Part shown: positions 30,669 through 31,454 of the stretch, piece after piece | Numbering within the stretch: the first letter of the stretch is position 1 | How the letters are laid out: each line of letters opens with the position of its first letter | DNA from: DATKDU01 sp035512595 | GTDB lineage: Bacteria; Planctomycetota; Planctomycetia; Pirellulales; Pirellulaceae | NCBI GenBank assembly: GCA_035512595.1 | Contig: DATKDU010000396.1 | Location: 1-31,454, forward strand | Length of the DNA stretch: 31,454 nt | Direction of reading: 5' to 3' | Translations under genes and position numbers: made by a program | The notes under the pieces: generated by a model | What the model saw: the letters and a program-made list of their open reading frames with translations, nothing else | The model's database searches: none | Told to the model about the DNA's origin: nothing

Positions 30669-31454
30669 ATGAACTACGCCCTTCAGGCCCGCTGGGTCGT
30701 CCCCGTCGATCGTCCGCCGATCGCCGGCGGCATCGTCAGCGTCGCGGACGGGCGAATCGTGGCGGTCGGAGAAAATGTTAGCGGCCGGCCGCCGACCGAT
30801 CTGGGGGATGTGGCCCTGCTGCCGGGGTTCGTCAACGCCCACACACACTTGGAGTTCAGCCTGCTCGAAAGGCCGCTGGGGACGCCGGGAATGCCGATTG
30901 CCGACTGGATTGCCCAGGTGGTGTCGTGGCGTCGAGGCCTCCAGGAAGAGTTGGTTGTCGATCCGCAGGGACTGATGGGATACCGGTGCCGGGCTGTAGC
31001 GGCGGGGCTGGCGGAGTCGCGGGCTACCGGAGTCGCGGCAGTGGGAGAGATTGCCATGCCCGGCTGCCCGCTGGACGCCTACTCGCAGACTGCGGGGATC
31101 GAGGTGGTTGCCTTGCTGGAGTTGCTCGGCCTTGCGGAGCATCGAGTGCAACCTCTCATGGAGTTGGCCGCCGCGCACGTCGCCCGTACAAGCGAATTGC
31201 CCCAGATGCGCCCCGGCCTTTGTCCGCACGCCACGTACACAGTCCATCCACAACTGCTCCGCGAGACATGTGCCTTGTCCCGCGCCCAAGAGATTCCTGT
31301 CGCCATCCACGTGGCCGAATCGCGGCAGGAATTAGAACTGCTGGAAAGTCATAGCGGCCCGCTGGTGGAGTTGCTCGTCAAACTCAACGCGTGGTTTCCA
31401 GCCGCACTGCCCCGCGGTATGCGGCCGCTCGACTACCTCGAAACTCTGCAAAAC
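30669..31454 (+). CDS. Amidohydrolase of the chlorohydrolase/aminodeoxyfutalosine deaminase group (3' end outside window)
   Basis: ATG 30669 gives MNYALQARWVVPVDRPPIAG, the small beta-sandwich N-terminus of cyclic amidohydrolases, and the frame stays open for 262 codons to the window edge. The metal-binding motif LLPGFVNAHTHLEFS is at about 56-70 (HxH), and LCPHATYTVHPQLLR at about 181-195 plus VAIHVAESRQELELLE at about 208-223 carry the next metal and substrate histidines. These match deaminase-type amidohydrolases (MtaD/SsnA, TrzN-like; aminodeoxyfutalosine deaminase of the futalosine menaquinone pathway is one candidate). The C-terminal metal-binding His and Asp are beyond the window, so the substrate cannot be narrowed. 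There is no Shine-Dalgarno; the ATG directly follows the repeat. Confidence 0.85.
   Translation, partial: MNYALQARWVVPVDRPPIAGGIVSVADGRIVAVGENVSGRPPTDLGDVALLPGFVNAHTHLEFSLLERPLGTPGMPIADWIAQVVSWRRGLQEELVVDPQGLMGYRCRAVAAGLAESRATGVAAVGEIAMPGCPLDAYSQTAGIEVVALLELLGLAEHRVQPLMELAAAHVARTSELPQMRPGLCPHATYTVHPQLLRETCALSRAQEIPVAIHVAESRQELELLESHSGPLVELLVKLNAWFPAALPRGMRPLDYLETLQN

Overview
The window looks like a piece of a GC-rich planctomycete chromosome (Planctomycetota, probably class Planctomycetia). The signs are a DUF1549/DUF1553 plus DUF1501 gene set, cytoplasm-to-membrane WD40 proteins that open with an RFSLRGLMLLVA-type segment, a secreted YXWXGXW-repeat protein, an ECF sigma factor beside a von Willebrand A protein with an anti-sigma-like N-terminus, secreted double-domain esterases, and many hairpin repeats of kinds common in that phylum. 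This placement is inferred from gene content; no rRNA or tRNA gene is present to confirm it.

Layout. 1-5.7 kb: the end of a CehA/McbA-type metallohydrolase, a reverse-strand membrane WD40 protein, a secreted alpha/beta hydrolase, and overlapping its stop codon the wreck of a creatininase-family gene. 5.9-11.1 kb: a DUF1549/DUF1553 gene, two orphan genes with a cluster of small hairpins, then the DUF1501 Tat-secreted partner and a WD40 protein. 11.5-13 kb: a secreted repeat protein rich in tyrosine, valine and glutamate. 13.1-15.1 kb: ilvN and ilvC of branched-chain amino acid synthesis and a small conserved-looking gene. 15.2-17.4 kb: an antitoxin/PIN toxin pair, a radical SAM protein, a small membrane protein and a 2Fe-2S ferredoxin. 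17.5-20.1 kb: a large secreted YXWXGXW protein whose C-terminus is built from three tandem-repeat arrays. 20.4-25.4 kb: a small gene, a second secreted double-domain esterase, a hypothetical gene and an FAD-type protoporphyrinogen oxidase. 25.7-28.9 kb: the sigma factor and vWA membrane protein. 29-31.4 kb: a TrmH/SpoU RNA methyltransferase, a UDP-glucuronate decarboxylase, and the start of an amidohydrolase that runs off the window.

The most striking feature is the repeat load. At least eight unrelated hairpin or tandem-repeat families lie between genes and often run into them. They supply the N-terminus of the RNA methyltransferase, an internal peptide and the C-terminus of protoporphyrinogen oxidase, the C-termini of two converging genes, a peptide inside the vWA protein, and the whole leader of several genes, whose start codons directly touch a repeat arm and lack a Shine-Dalgarno sequence. 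The second clear result is the creatininase pseudogene, with several frame changes and a large central deletion.
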